Positions 13,027-25,928 of a stretch of 64,000 bases of DNA are shown piece after piece. Made by a program: the position numbers and the translations under genes. Source of the DNA: Gracilaria gracilis (taxonomy: Eukaryota; Rhodophyta; Florideophyceae; Gracilariales; Gracilariaceae); assembly GCA_030374805.1 (NCBI GenBank), contig JARGSG010000190.1, forward strand, positions 248,001 to 312,000. Reading direction: 5' to 3'. The notes beneath the pieces are model-generated. The model was given only the letters and a program-made list of their open reading frames with translations, was not told where the DNA came from and did not search any database. How positions within the stretch are numbered: position 1 is the stretch's first letter; every line of letters starts with the position of its first letter.

Positions 13027-14400
13027 TACGACGCCAAACTGTAAATGATGACTCCAAATTTGTTAAAAGACCAAATGTTGCTATGGAGATTTTTATTAAC
13101 TACTTGGAAGCTATAAAGCACTTGATATGCTTCTCAAACCACTTGCAATTCTGGATTCCTTCCCACATGGGAAAGAAATATGACAGAAGTCTTTTAAATA
13201 TGTCTCAGAAACCCAAATTCCCACATAATTGTTCATTGAGGGTCGCTTTTACCACAACCTCCCGTGTGACATGTTTTTGGATACTAGTGTAAGCAGTACA
13301 TATATAAGCGCACAGTTTAGGGCCTTGTACCGTTTTTGAAGTAGAGTTCAAGAGTATATGGAAGACGAACGGGTTTTTAATAGATTTGCTTTGGATTGGC
13401 TCAAAAGCGCTTATCTCTCACTACTAGTAAGGAGATTTTCGAGTAACGTGGCCCACATTACTTGAGTTTGTAGCGTTATTAGTTTGGTACCATAAAGGCT
13501 GTGATCCTCATCAATTGTGGTACTCTTGTCTCCATTTCCGTTACAGTAGTATGGCCCCACATGTTTTGAGGCCACTGGTTGTACGCAGTATACTAGGAAA
13601 AAAGTTTTGGTTCTATGTCATTTAAGCTGCAACTTACAAGAACTCTGTTACCCATGAAACTGGATAATGACTACGTATATTAAGATTCTGACTAGTGGAC
13701 ATAATTATTGAGGGGTGCACTGTACATTGAACAGGTGCCCTCGAATTGAAACAAACGAGAATTATAGATTTGAGCTCATCTTTGAAAAACTCGTGAGTTT
13801 TCCAATCGTTTATTCCAAACCTTTTGGTAAATATGGAAGGGTTTCAACTCGAATAAGCAAATTACAGACCTCTCTATACATCCAATTGAGTTCTCCATCG
13901 TCTGAGTAGTCACTATGGATAGCAACCGCCACCACGCGAACCGAGACACCTTTGCAAGCGCAGTATTTGGTGGCCTCACTTGAGGTCTAGTGTACTTCTT
14001 CGTCTGAAACCCCATCGCAGATTGCAATCTCACTCCTTCCTACTCTCACACACACGTCCTTCTGATCGTAGACCCACCGAACACGTTCTATGAATTTAAG
14101 GATGCGACCAGGCTCGCTCAAACCCATCTTAGAACCACCATATCGCAGTTTCTTTCAGACTGATAACATCTCCAGACATCAGAACCATGTCCATTCGCTT
14201 CAAAGAAAAGCAAGTCCAAACTCACCACCCAAATTCAGACCCCCGTAGTAAAGTCCGCAAGTTAGCCACACCCAACAGAATAAGGCTAACCCTTTCAATG
14301 ACGAAACCTCGTGCATAAAAGCGCAAGAGTTCTTGCTGCTTCCCGAACCCCGACTGGAAAAACACCAACACCCAACAGAACCATTATGTCTTCATCTATC
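13027..14400. other. No gene seen; scattered transposon-end debris
   Basis: No long open frame or known protein block on either strand. The motif GTGGCCCACATTACT at 13448-13462 echoes the terminal region of the transposon at 11.0-13.05 kb, so this stretch may include remnants of a sister copy. The 13-base string ACACCCAACAGAA occurs twice (about 14269 and 14365). Confidence 0.45.
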
Positions 14401-14420
14401 CTCATTCAATACCAAACAAC

Positions 14421-15440
14421 ATGGCTCGTTTTCTTGCCTCGGCAGGCAATCTCGTTCTTGACCTCCAAGCTCGAGAGCGCTTACCCGACCCTGACACACG
14501 ATACCGCCGAGGCAAGCAACTCATCCGACTTGGAATGCATTTTCGAAAAGCAGCTGATAAAGTTGGGATACCGGCCAGTACTTTATGGTACCGTTTCAAC
14601 TACCAAGACAAAAGCAAACCAGCAGTTACACTCGGTAGGTCACTTACATTGGCAGAAGAGGACCAGATCTGTACCGTCTTGAAACGCTATGCGTTTCAAG
14701 ACGCTCTGACAGATGCGGTGCAAATGATAGTAAAATACCTTAATGCATGGACACGTAGTCGCATTCGATTTCGCAATTCGAGACCTGGTGACAGGTTCTG
14801 CCGAGCCTTCGAAAAAAAACATTCGGACAAGATCACGTACCGTGCAGTTCAGAAGCAGGATGCCGTGCGATACCGCGCCACCAACGGAGAATTCCTGACG
14901 CCACATTTTGCAGGTTTGGAGCAAATATTCCAAGAGAAAAAAGGTTGACGCAAAGCGTATTGTTGATTTAGATAAGCCGGCCTGTCAGCTTGGAGCGAAA
15001 GAAACACTTCAAAGAAAAAATCATATTCTCTTCGAGGTCAAAAGCTTCTTGTCCTCTGATGTAGCATTCAATAATACTAGTCGCATAAGCATCTTAGCAT
15101 GCGTACATGGGAATGGGGATCGCGGGAGGGCGTTGTTCGTGTTCCAGGACAGTAAAATCTGTTATCGAACATTTACACAGACAGATACCGGGGAAGAACA
15201 TAGTCAGTGCATATTGCTGAGGAATGAATTTACTCACACCACGACGGTCGTATCGCCCATCGATTTGTGGCACTTCCGGGAATGTTCCAAGTACTTCATT
15301 CAGGATGCAGCTGACCTCCTCGTAAATGAACGTAAGATTCTTCTTATTTATGACGGTTATCATTCTAATCTCTCTATTCGAGTTCTGGAGAAGTTTAGAA
15401 TGAACGGCATCATTGCCTACTCCCAATTATATCACACAAG
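14421..15440 (+). pseudogene. pogo/jerky-like transposase, 5' part
   Basis: The first open part (14421-14948) carries an N-terminal helix-turn-helix: RLGMHFRKAADKVGIPASTL followed by WYRF, then LTLAEEDQICTVLKR and a second DNA-binding-like segment. A frame change near 14940 (an A-run) leads to 14908-15440, which holds the catalytic core: HGNGDRGRALFVF and NERKILLIYDGYHSNLS, where the DGYHSN block carries the second catalytic Asp. The part ends at YSQLYHTSG, the HTSH region of the family. The gene is then interrupted by inserted DNA (15441-26088) and resumes at 26089. It is a dead copy. Confidence 0.75.
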
Positions 15441-15447
15441 CGGTATC

Positions 15448-15955
15448 TGTTGTACAAGTACCGATAAGGTGTGGAGGCCGCTCGGTAGAGGTAGCGCGCG
15501 AGGGCTCAACCTAAAGGGGAAAAACACACAACAGATATGGTATTAGGGCACCTGAAACCCGCAGAGGCAAAAGGCGGGGCAAGTATTCTAGACCGTTTAG
15601 GTGTACGGTAGTAGACGTCAACGCGTGGTAAAACCTAAATAGTAGTAGAGTAGCAAGTGACCAAGATGGTGTGGTTACTGCCCTAATGGTGCCTGAATTT
15701 ACAATACACGAGAAGGAAGGCGAAATGCACCGCAATATATACAAAGTGCACTGACGCCGAACTCTCATACGGGAGTGAAATCATCTGCTGTGCCCATGAC
15801 TTACTGCCACGGGCCAGCAATGTCACGCTAAATTAAATTAGAAATTGGAAATTATGAAATATAAAATAGAGAATACTAATTGGGTACAGTGCAGCCAGCG
15901 AGGCGCACAAGTAGGCCCACGTGGCACCAACTCACTGTAGTCTCATTGTACTACA
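15448..15955 (-). repeat. 3' LTR of element C
   Basis: About 508 bp with TG...CA ends. It aligns to 24759-25283, for example in the shared blocks TACTGCCCTAATGGTGCCTG and GTACAGTGCAGCCA. On the minus strand the polypurine tract GGAAGGGGG lies immediately before its start (about 15956-15966). Confidence 0.8.
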
Positions 15956-16260
15956 GACCCCCTTCCTATCCTGAGCCACGCTCTCGTGGCTCCTCAACCC
16001 TTTCACCAAGCTTGGTTGCATTACCATACCAATCGGATTCTCGGTGCATCGCATTGGTTGCTTTGCGACGAAGGAAGCGCTTGTACCAAAATTGGGAGCG
16101 CTTCTCGATACCACCGTGGTGGGTACCATTTTCATTTTCGAACGCACAACGTCTCTAGCCCTCAACTGCATGGACTTCGAAAACTAGTTTGGATTGTGCC
16201 CTTGCCCTCTTAAGGGTGACGGCAACCTGGCGGCAATCATTGCGATACCCTCAGTTTTTT

Positions 16261-16931
16261 TCACTGACCACTCAGGTATACTCGCAAAAGAACTCGTGTA
16301 GATTTCCAGCTTTTCCGGCTGCCACAATTCTTTAAGGGTCCCTGCATTCCCATATTGGTCGTAGGCTTCACATGTTGCTCGCCTGTTTTGGCCAATGACA
16401 CCATTCGGGCTGGTGCAATTACCAATTTGGACATGGATAGAAGGTGAACCGACTTGTTCCCTTCAAGGATTCTCCAACTGGGCCAAATAAAGGACACTGT
16501 TCCTCGTCCTTTGCTGAGAATCTTTGCCTCAAAGGTGTCTACTCCCGCCACTGACACGTGTGGATACTGACATGGCGCAAGATGCGGATGATTCCCAAGA
16601 GCTACACTCTGTCTCGGTGAGCGATGCGCTGGGCGCATCATTCAGTACCCGTGAGGTTTAGAGGTGGCCGCTTCGGTTGGCCTCTGCAGTGTACTGCCAC
16701 ATAGAATTCCAGTTTCATGTGCATCAAACTACCCTTGGTGTCGATCATCCATGACGAGCGCGAAACCTTAACGTGGTCAAAAAAAGCGCCATAACCATCT
16801 ATAAACCAATTCTGTTCTTTTTTAGAAGAATACCAAGTAGGTCTCCGTTGCTTTCTTACCTCATGAGGACATAAACTTTCATTGTAAGCAGAAAAAATTG
16901 TTCCCTGCCGGGCCATCCGAGTTATATTCAT
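16261..16931 (-). mobile_element. Ty1/copia-like protease-region relic inside element C
   Basis: On the minus strand, SSWMIDTKGSLMHM (about 16760-16720) resembles the WxxDSGAxxHM protease motif that follows the zinc knuckle in Ty1/copia polyproteins. The next segment, HVSVAGVDTFEAKILSKGRG then LLSMSKLV, resembles the copia linker that precedes integrase. Nothing else of a copia element is recognisable nearby. It is read as a small old fragment nested in, or picked up by, element C. The similarity is short and the call is tentative. Confidence 0.4.
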
Positions 16932-18350
16932 GTCCTTTCTCGCCTCGTTCCCATCCTATAGTGGTTCCTTTCCTCCCTCGATGGTTGCGGTATCACTATA
17001 TAAGTCCTGGCATGTACCATTCGTTTGGCCTCCTTGCCATTTGTTACAATCATGGCCCATTGTGTTGTTCCATAATGTTTCACGATAGTACCATACAGGT
17101 TTATTTCATGCTCTGTTTCTGATTTCCATAACTTTGAAACACCTTCAAGGTTTCCGTAGTACCATAAAAAGATGCGCATAATTATTAAAATCTCCCGCGC
17201 CGTTCCATGCTCCACCTTTAAGGTTCATTCCAGACCGCATCAATCCACATGGGTGTCGTTCTTCATGACCAGGAACGTTTGGTTCTTCACAGCCACTATC
17301 CGGATAACTTAATCCTTCGTCGTGCCTCTACTGCTATAAAGAGCTCAATCCAAATTGGTAGACCTTGCGGTTGCACTTCTGTGCGCAGCGATTGTCACGT
17401 AGTACCGATTTGGTAACTTGGCGGATGCTGCGCGCCGACGCCCGAATGGCAGCAATGTACCTGAATGGCTTTGCAGGGTCTCTTGGCGCGCATACGGGCG
17501 CGCGCTGCATTACACCCATAAGGTTACTTCCAAGACAGATAAAAAAGTGCACGCCGAAATTACCCCTCCAAACGGTGTCAAAAACGCCCAAATACCTTTT
17601 GGTCGGTATCTCGGGAACCAAGCGGTTTCAGAGGCTGAAAATGGCCGATTCGGGAGCGCGGCAGCACCGAAATACTTGTTTTCTGACCACGCTGGTGCGA
17701 GCTTTTAAGAAATAATAATGTAAACCGAATCGGTTACCCAGCGTGGCGTTCTGCAGATCTAGCGCGCTTCTCTCGCTTATAAAAAAACACCTGATTTTTT
17801 TACTTTTACCTCTTGGGTTTGGCGCAATGCATGCGCGGCGCGTGGTATGCAAGGGCGCGCGCGACTGAGAATGCGTGCTATTCTCAGTGACACCGCGATG
17901 GGTTTCACGACGCGTGCAGCACATGTACTGTCGGGCTTCATTCGGTACGTCATCTCCAAACCTTCACGGTCTTCCGGCAACCCTTCTTGGTCTCTTGTGT
18001 CTACTTTGATTCAACCATCCCAGTTGGTCTTAGCTTCTTCAGGGAAAAATACAGTTAGGTGTTGCAGTTAGAATCTGTTACCATGTAGGTGCGGTGCGCA
18101 GGGAATGATAGAAAGCGCAAAAATAGCCTCCCCTCCCCCTAAGAGCAGCGCATCACCTATAAGGTTCTATCCATCTTCAGGCGTATCTAGGCTTCTTTTC
18201 CTCCATTACCTCACCCGAAAATGGTGTGGAATGGCTGAGGGTGGCTCGGTGGTATCATTGTCGGCGCCCCAGACATACCCGCGTACTGTGCACTTTAGAC
18301 CTCCTTGGATTCGGCGGTGGCTGATCAGGTGGTCCACCGGAAATTCTTTA
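16932..18350. other. Untranslated-looking 3' part of element C
   Basis: This lies between the integrase tail (18394) and the copia-like relic. Open stretches of 75-115 codons occur on both strands but none matches a family I know. It is probably non-coding or accessory DNA belonging to element C. Confidence 0.4.
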
Positions 18351-18393
18351 GAAACCTAAGACGGTATGTCTTCAAAATTTCGGTTTAGATGAG

Positions 18394-19867
18394 TCATTGC
18401 TGCGTCCAGACGTGAAGTGTTCGCCGCCTCTCGAGGAAGGGCGATGGAAATCCTTGTGGGTGAAACGTAGTCTGGGTCGTCACCCTGATTGTCGTCATTA
18501 ACCTCAATGGGTGTCTTCTGGTTTCGGGGACGAGTTCGCAAGGCAACCGTTTGTGGGTCACAAACTGACCCTCCACGTTCTCCCTTCTGCTGAATCGTGT
18601 CGGGTGGGATCGTGATGCGGTCGATAACATTCGTATTCTCCAAAACATCTTGGTTCACCGTTACCGTGTTGTCGGTCGACCGAACTATCTTGAAAGGTCC
18701 CGAAGATTTTGGAAGAGGGTTAGAGCTAATACCTCCATCGATAGCTTCATAGTCGGTTTCATCACCCGGTCGTGGTTTCGCTCCCTTTGGAAGGTGATCA
18801 ATAAATACATGTTGAAACGAAGTAGCCGTTACCACTTGGGTTACCTTACGGTCGTAGTCTTCCTTATACCGCTTCTGGGATGCTGTGGGCTTGCTCTCTG
18901 CATGCTTAAGAGCTCTCCTTAACCTCAAAATTGTATTGAGCTTAACCTGCGAGTGTGTAAGGAAAGATGACGCTTCTTGTCCAGTCGGGTCTCCTTCAAC
19001 AACAATACCTGGTGGGAGTTTTGATAAGATGACATCGAACGGCGAAATCTGCGTCGCTCGATGTACATGAAGGTTATACGAGTAAGTCAGGGGCTGAACG
19101 AGCTCATCTGAACCAGTTTAGTGTTCTTCTGTATAATGACGCAATCTAGAGAGCAGTGTTCGGTTAAAGCGCTCCACTTGCGTATTATTTTGCAGATGAT
19201 AGGCAGTGGTGAAGTAGTGCTTACCACCAAGTAGGTTACACACAGCTTCGAAAAACTTATAAGCCAGGTTCGAACCATTGTTGGTAACTAAATAAAGCGG
19301 TGCACCGTACGGGTAGATCCAAATATTCAAAAACGCGACCACGGGTGTGGTTGACTTCATATCCTTCAAAGATATGGATCTCGTAAGCTTCGAAAACCTG
19401 TGGGTAATTAAAATATTGTACTGGTAACCCTTAGTGGTCTTCTGCAATGGTCCTAAAACGTTTATTGCTACAAACTCCAGAAGACCCGCTGCAGAGAATA
19501 ACTTCAAATATTTCCTGTGCTTACGGAAACCTCCACGGGTACGTTCGCGGGATTCGCATTGACCTACAAAGGTGTATACATCATGAGCCATATGGGACCA
19601 GTAATAACCTTGTCTCAAGGTGTAGTACATTCTAGTACCTCCAGGGTGTCTTGATAGCCTTGGGTAGTGTGCAAGATAAAGCACCCGAAAGTGTGGCACC
19701 TTGGGCACCACCTTCTGAATTGAACCATCGACGAGAGCTTGCCTGACAAAGAAACCATTTCGGTCGACCCCAAAGTTTGAATCTTTCATACCTATTTGGT
19801 CTATGAGAGAGCGGCAATAGACATCGTTTGCTTGCTCCCTCAAGAATTCTTCCCGGTTAATCGGCAT
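18394..19867 (-). mobile_element. Element C: integrase region
   Basis: Part of element C. The open stretch 19867-19118 shows the His-Cys zinc-binding end, with YLAHYPRLSRHPGGTRMYYT and a CESRERTRGG block. It is followed by the catalytic core: FVAINVLGPL, ITHRFSKLTRSISLK and LVTNNGSNLAYKFFE, ending at FNRTLLSRLRHYTEEH. The tail 18928-18394 carries a basic segment of the kind seen at the C-terminus of Ty3-type integrases. I see no clear chromodomain. Fossil, broken. Confidence 0.75.
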
Positions 19868-20311
19868 GAAGTCTGTTTCCTCAAGGGCCAGTATTTACCT
19901 AGCGATGGCGTCACTAAACCACGTATCCTCTTCGGGTAAAGTACAGTAACCTTCTAAGGCATGAGCATCACCATCAGGGTTTAAAGAGATGGTAAAGCAT
20001 GGGATATCATCCTCTACCGGCTCGGTATCCAAACCAACTGCGGTACTGCGAGACATCGCATTTGCGACATTTTGCTTGATACACGGCGGTACTGTACGTC
20101 GTACTCGAACTCTGAAAGTCGTAACCGCCATTGGGCAAGTATACCCGATGCGTCGGCGAGACCAAGTATTCACAGCAGGGCATCATGGTCGGTCCGAAGC
20201 GTAAACCTTTCACCCTATAGATAGGGACGGAGCATCCGCATGCTCCAGACTACAGCTAGACATTCCTTTCGGTTTTGTGTAATTTTTTTCTGCAGCGTGC
20301 AGAGCACGGCT

Positions 20312-21529
20312 TCAGTACCATATAGGTAGTTGGTTGCCGTTGTCTTGCTCCTGCATAAGGAAACAACTAATTTGGGTGTCCGAAGCGTCGGTATCCAACG
20401 TGTATCGTAAACCAGCTTTGGGTAATGCCAAGATGGGAGGTGTCAAGAGCGCATGTTTCAGCGCCTCGAACGCATCCATTTCCTCATTGGTAAGACATTC
20501 AAACCTTGTAGGTTGACCTTTCAGCAGCTTCCTGTTGAGGGGAGCCGCTATCTTGGCAAATCCCTTGATAAACCGGCGGTACACATTGCACAAACCTATA
20601 AAGGATCGGATTTCCGTCTGGGACGTGGGTGGCTTCGCCTCCTGCACGGCCCGGATATTCCGCGGCGTCACTTCTAACCTCCCAGGGCTGATGATATGAC
20701 CAAGGTATTCTACCTCTTTGGTGAAGAATTCGCACTTGCGGAGCTTCAACGTTACTCCAGATTCCCTCAAAAGGTTCAAAACTTCCCTAACATGGTGGAA
20801 ATGTTCCTCTACCGTTCTGGAATATATGATTACATCGTCGATGTATACCAGAGCGGTTCTCCACTTCACCTTCGAAAGGATTATATCTAACGCCCTCTGA
20901 AAGGTAGCCGGGGCATTTCGCAACCCAAAGGGCATACGCGTAAAGCGGAATAACCCAGCGTGGCAAGTAAACGTAGTTTTGTCCTTGTCTTCTTCCCTGA
21001 TAGGTACCTGCCAATAACCACAATTGGCATCGAGCGTAGTAAAGATCTTGGCGTTGCCCAACGAATCTATACACTCGTCCATTCTAGGTATTGGGTACGA
21101 ATCCCTACTGGTCATACTATTCAGTCTTCTGTAGTACACACAGAACCGCATACGGGTATCATTCTTCTTTGTGTCGAGAACCACAGGGCTGGCCCAGTCC
21201 GCATTTGCTGGTTCTATGACACCTTCAAGGAGCATTCTCTCGACCTCATTGAGCTCAACCTCCCGGGCTTTTGGACCTGCACGGTAAGGCTGCTGGTAAA
21301 TGGGTTTCCAGCCAGGCACCATATCAATACGGTGCTCTGTAGCCTCAATTTGGCGCAACCGGCCCGACCACATGGGTTCAAATTCTTCTAAGAGACTGAG
21401 GATCCGGTCTCGGAGAGCCTGGTTCTCCGCACCGATCTGGACTTCCTCTCTCCAATTCCGCACTGGGTCCAGTTCCATAGTCTTTTCCTGATCCCTAACC
21501 TTAAAGGTACTGGCGATCTTCTGTTCCAT
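20312..21529 (-). mobile_element. Element C: reverse transcriptase region
   Basis: Part of element C and its longest open stretch (405 codons). It shows Ty3-type RT landmarks in order: YRAGPKAREVELNEVERMLL, VIEPANADWASPVVL, YPIPRMDECIDSLG, the substrate block FRFTRMPFGLRNAPATFQ, the catalytic box ALVYIDDVIIYS and VEYLGHIISPGRLEV. The start of RNase H follows with LDTDASDTQISCFLMQ. Fossil. Confidence 0.85.
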
Positions 21530-21539
21530 TTTGGTATTT

Positions 21540-24070
21540 GTCGATAACGGGGGCGCATATGCAGGGTATGGCGCATCCGTTCCCCCCCTTCCTTAGAGGT
21601 GGCGACCTCGCCCAACCCATTAGGTGAGACCGTGAAAACCCCTTGTGGTGCCGGCAATGCGATTCCAATAGTGGTATTCTTGGGTAACTTAACAATGTGA
21701 TTGCTAAAGTTACTCAAGTACACCTTGAAGGATTGGTTAGGGATGTTGTCGATAATCCCGTTTGCCATCAAGGCGAGATGTCTTTCTGCCAACCTAGTAT
21801 GGTTCTGTAGCATTACCAATCCTGGAACTGCGCATGAGACATTCACTACCATTTGGGTCATAGCCGGAATTGAAACCAATTTGGTGAGCCGTATCTTGTT
21901 TGAAACCGTTTCGGTGGGTATATTGAACCTCGGCTTCTTACGCCAACCATCTTTGGTCTGCGTATTACCCAGTATAGCAATACGACCACCTTGACGGAGA
22001 GCGACCGTTCGGGACCCTGGCAAAATTGCCTTGACATGTTTGTCAATAAAGTTGGTCCCGAGGATACAGTCTGTCGCCAAACGATCCACCACAAAGAAAT
22101 TGAGCTTCACCTTCAAGGTTCCAAGTTGTACCACAGTGGTCAAAACTCATCTAAGGTGCAGTAGGCTCTCGTTAGCGTCCATCAATGGGTTGATTGTCAG
22201 GGCAGGCCGAATGTTCCTCAGAGCCGCATCGGGCATGAAGCAAGCGTTTAGAACATTTGGACCGGCGGCGATGTCAAATACACACGCAACGGGAACCTGT
22301 AAGAAATTGGGAAAGCTTATTGAAGCAATAACTTTATAGTTATTGTACTTCATCAGACAGACCACAATGGGTACACCTGATTATTGTTTTTCTTCGTTTA
22401 AGGTTTCCCGTTCCGGTATCGACGAGCCTGCCAATTCATGGTTAGGGATGGCCCCTAAGCTAACCGTTCCGTGTTTTCCAGCTCCTCCTGAGCGAGACTG
22501 TACTTCTCCAAGATTGGTGCTTCTTCGAAGAGATGAACCAGAGATGGTGATGGTTGAGCTTGTACACTCTTTCCAGATCCATATAGGTTACGGTGGTTCT
22601 GCTGCCTGGCGCTGATTAGATGTTTTCGCACTCCAGGGGGTATTCTTTCACATCGGTTCGCGAGATGGTCGGGTGAGAAACAGAGCCAACAAACTAAGTT
22701 ACCTGTCTGGGGGTCACGCATTGCCGTAGAAGTAGGTCTGGTAACCAGATTGGTCGGTGCTGTAGCATATGAAGATGCTTGCGAACCACCCGTTGAGTTT
22801 TGTTGATTGCTCGCCGCACTTGGTGGCGACCTTACCAAAGCTGGTGGTAGTGTCGACGACCGATTACCAATAGAGGTGGCTCGTGACTGAGCCTGCGGCG
22901 CAGTCACGATATGAACCGCCATCCCTGTTATTACGCGAATGAGCGAATCACCCTCTGAAGTAGTGCTTTCGTCTCGCTCCAATACTGACCGTTTCGGGTT
23001 TTCATTTGAGGTAAGAGGTGCCGACGGCTTCTTTCCATAATGGAGAGTGTCGCCAAGCCTCTGGGCATAACGGGCAAGTCCATTATCGTCCACCTAACGG
23101 TTGTTCGCCAGGTAGTTGCGTACCTGCGAACGGGTCGCTTTCTCGGCATTGTCGGCAAAGAGCGACTTCAACCTACTAATGGTAAAGACATTACCGCATC
23201 GGGTGGCCAGATTCCAAAGGCCCAATGAGAATTCCATTTCGGTTTGGCTAGAGCGCTGGCGATATGCCTGCACCTCAGCGTAACCTTCTTGGATATCCTC
23301 ATCGGTAGGGTAAGTTTCCAGCATGAAAATACCCACTTCTGGGTACATCTCTAACATCTCTGTTCCCTCTTCATGAACCACCAGGGTATTTCTACGAAGC
23401 CTGCATTGCAGCAAGAGGTAAGCTTGACCTTTAAGGTAAAACTGGAATAACCACGTGGCAGCACTTTCGGAAAACCCATTTGGTCCCATGCAATCTTGAA
23501 CTTCTGTAGAAACTCAATTACCGCAATAGGATCATCACCTGTGAAGTTAGTATCACCCATCTGGAAGCTGAGCTTCTTGCGGTGCTTGGTGATCTTCTGC
23601 GCAACCTCTTGGGTGTAAGCAGAGGATCGCTTTCTCAACCAATACTACCTATAATCAACCGCTTTGGTGAAGAGCTCTTTCAGCGGCTGACGCACCTTTA
23701 GTGTTGTATCGGTGTCCAAATCCGAGTCGGACGACTCATACCGTTTCTTCTTACCGTTACGGTTTCTCTTTGACGACTTCTTCGCCAAACTGTTCGGTTT
23801 CTTCTTGCGTCTACCTTTACGGTCACCACCGGACGATGAACCAGTATCGGTATCGGAGCTCGAGAAATTGGGGTCAGAGTCGAAGGCGCGACTTTTTCTT
23901 TTCTTTCTCCTTTCTTTAACCTTGCGGTTTCTTCTTCGTCGCTCCTCTTCTGGGTCAGACGAATCGTCCTCAGGTCCACCAATCTTGGTGTCCTTTCGAA
24001 CGTTACATTCAACGGGTGGTAAGTACATGCTCGAGGGCCCATCTTTATATGGACCTCTTGATCTTGTCAT
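21540..24070 (-). mobile_element. Element C: Gag and protease-like region
   Basis: Part of element C. 24070-23645 encodes a strongly charged Ser/Arg/Lys-rich leader. 23638-22455 is Gag-like and includes the zinc knuckle CWLCFSPDHLANRC (CX2CX4HX4C, about 22690). 22143-21540 resembles the region before RT, with VDRLATDCILGTNFIDKHVK as the downstream half of a retroviral-type protease. The same order is seen in element B. Fossil, broken. Confidence 0.65.
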
Positions 24071-24758
24071 AAACCTTGGAGGTACGCACTATTGGCTGGA
24101 ATTGGCTTGATTGGTGCGGAAGAACCTACGGGAATCCCTTGTGATATGCGAGAACCATATTCACCCCGGGGGTTTTGGCTCCCGCCATTCCTTCTGAAAC
24201 CCAAAGGGTTTGAACCACATGGTAGACATGTTACCGGGCACCTGTTAAAAGGTATGTTTTAAGTAATTTAGGTATGCCCTCACAGAGCTCTTGCACGGCT
24301 AGATCAACTACCGAACGGGTAACGACTTCCGTGTCCATAGAGGTCATAGCTTCATTAACTGTAGCGGTAAAAAGAGCTTTTGCTCGATCTTCTAATTGAA
24401 GTCAAAGGTCCTCAACCGCTTTCGGCATATTCTTAATAGGTTCAGGAGCCAACGGAGGCGGAGGGCCCGTATACTTTGAGTTTCCGCCCCGAGATTGCCG
24501 AAGGAGCTTCTCGAGATTGTCCAGAATGAGTCGGGCCACAGAAGCTGCACGAGAACCCTTGTGGCTAGTTGGCGCGCTAGAGCAACAATTAATTTTTGTA
24601 GGTCCTTCCATTGTAAGCAATAGTGGTATCCAATTGCTTCGCGAGTATTCATACGAAACTAATTAGGTGTGTAAACTTTCAGAATCTTTTCAAAAGTCTT
24701 CTGCTTACCAGTAAAAGTATGAAAAAAACTGAAAAAGTTCTAGATCGGGGGACCAAAA

Positions 24759-25283
24759 TGTCGTACAAATAGTGATAAGGTTTGTGTTCCACCTCGTCAG
24801 AAGGGCGCGCAAAGGCCCACCTTTAAAGGGGAAGAATACACAACCAATGTAATACTGGTGCACCTGAAACCTGCAACAGCAAACGACGGGGCAACTAGTA
24901 TAGACCGTGTATATGTACGGTAGTAAACGTTGACGCAGGGTAAAACCTGAATAGTAGTAGAATAGCAAGTGACTAATATGGTACAGTTACTGCCCTAATG
25001 GTGCCTGACTTTACAATTCCCGAGGGGGAAGGCGAGGTGTACCGCAATATATATAAGGTGCACCGACGCCGATTTCTCATGCGGGTATGAAGTCATCGGG
25101 TGCGCCCATGACCTACTGTCATGGGCCAGAAATGTTATTTTGAACTAATTCAGATATTAGAAAATAGAAAATAGAAAATAGAAAATATATGAAAAGGGAT
25201 AAAAAATTAGATACAGTGCAGCCAACAAGGCGCACAAGTAAGCGCACGTGTCTCCAACCTACTGAGATCTCATTATAAGAGCA
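24759..25283 (-). repeat. 5' LTR of element C
   Basis: About 525 bp with TG...CA ends, alignable to 15448-15955. On the minus strand it is followed by the primer-binding site TGGTCCCCCGATC (24743-24755). It carries a short tandem array of the 7-mer TAGAAAA, four units, near 25158-25186, which the sister LTR lacks. Confidence 0.8.
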
Positions 25284-25437
25284 TCTTCACCGGGAAAGAG
25301 AAAACCGGAGCAACCAAGCAAAACGTGTCGGATGTGGCTGGCAGGTATTGGCTACCAGTATTTTGATGATTTGCTTGTTTGCTCCTGATCTTCTCATCTC
25401 CAGCGGCGAAGCCAAGACCTCAACGGTGGAGTAAATA

Positions 25438-25876
25438 TTGTCTTCGGCTCTGGTCGACAATGAGCTTGATGAAGCTCTTGATGAGCTTCTCCAAGACATC
25501 CTCAGCTCTGATAACGACGTCGACAAACCTGCTCACAGTGGCTCTACAGTGGGTCGTGTCCCAAATGTAGACCGTCAAAGACGACGAGGACACGTCCAAC
25601 TCATCTCGGATTACCTCGCCTTGCATCATGTTTATCACGTGCCACCGCTCCCGCATATCGCGGAGAGTGTTCTTCCATTTATGCAAAGAACTACAGGAGA
25701 ACTATTTCTGCTTTGCGCAGAGAGCCAATTGTGCGGGAGTCCTGGGGTTTAGTGTGGAGCAAAAGGTCAGCGCTGCTCTTCGACAATTGGCATATGGGTG
25801 CGCCGCAGATAGTTTCGATGAGTATGTGCGGAGGAAGAGGGTGTTGGGTGTTTGGGTTTCTTGGCGCGAGACGTAG
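25438..25876 (+). pseudogene. PIF/Harbinger transposase, N-terminal fragment
   Basis: The first frame (25438-25620) gives an acidic lead-in and RRRGHVQLISDYLAL. The next frame (25628-25876) gives RVFFHLCKELQENYFCFAQR, ANCAGVLGFSVEQKVSAALR and QLAYGCAADSFDEYVR. This is the classical N-terminal region of HARBI1-like transposases (LxxxQKxxAAxRxLAYGxxADxxDEYxR). A frame change separates the two. The catalytic DDE part is missing: after 25876 a 69-bp hairpin follows, and then the 3' half of the pogo-like gene. It is a truncated non-autonomous remnant within the insertion that splits the pogo-like gene. Confidence 0.7.
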
Positions 25877-25928
25877 AGCTCTTCGGCAACTCAAATCGTT
25901 GCACGTATATACTGTTTTGCTTCTGCTG

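Larger units (their letters stand above)
15448..25283 (-). mobile_element. Ty3/gypsy LTR element C, old, several breaks
   Basis: Fossil LTR retrotransposon on the minus strand, about 9.8 kb. The 5' LTR is at 24759-25283 and the 3' LTR at 15448-15955. From right to left: primer-binding site (24743-24755), Gag-like region (about 24070-22455), protease-like region (about 22143-21540), reverse transcriptase (21529-20312), RNase H/spacer (about 20213-19895), integrase (19867-19118) and an integrase tail (18928-18394). 15956-18350 is extra sequence between integrase and the 3' LTR. The LTRs have drifted clearly more than those of B (roughly 15-20% by eye). It is broken in several places. The flanks do not show a matching 5-bp duplication. 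Confidence 0.87.

Noticed and set aside
23698-24110. Phe/Ser-rich and Arg-rich frames opposite the charged Gag leader of element C
   Set aside because: Shadow frames of a repetitive Ser/Lys/Arg coding stretch.
25158-25186. Short TAGAAAA tandem repeat as a CRISPR-like or satellite array
   Set aside because: Only four 7-bp units without spacers, inside an LTR; a simple slippage repeat.
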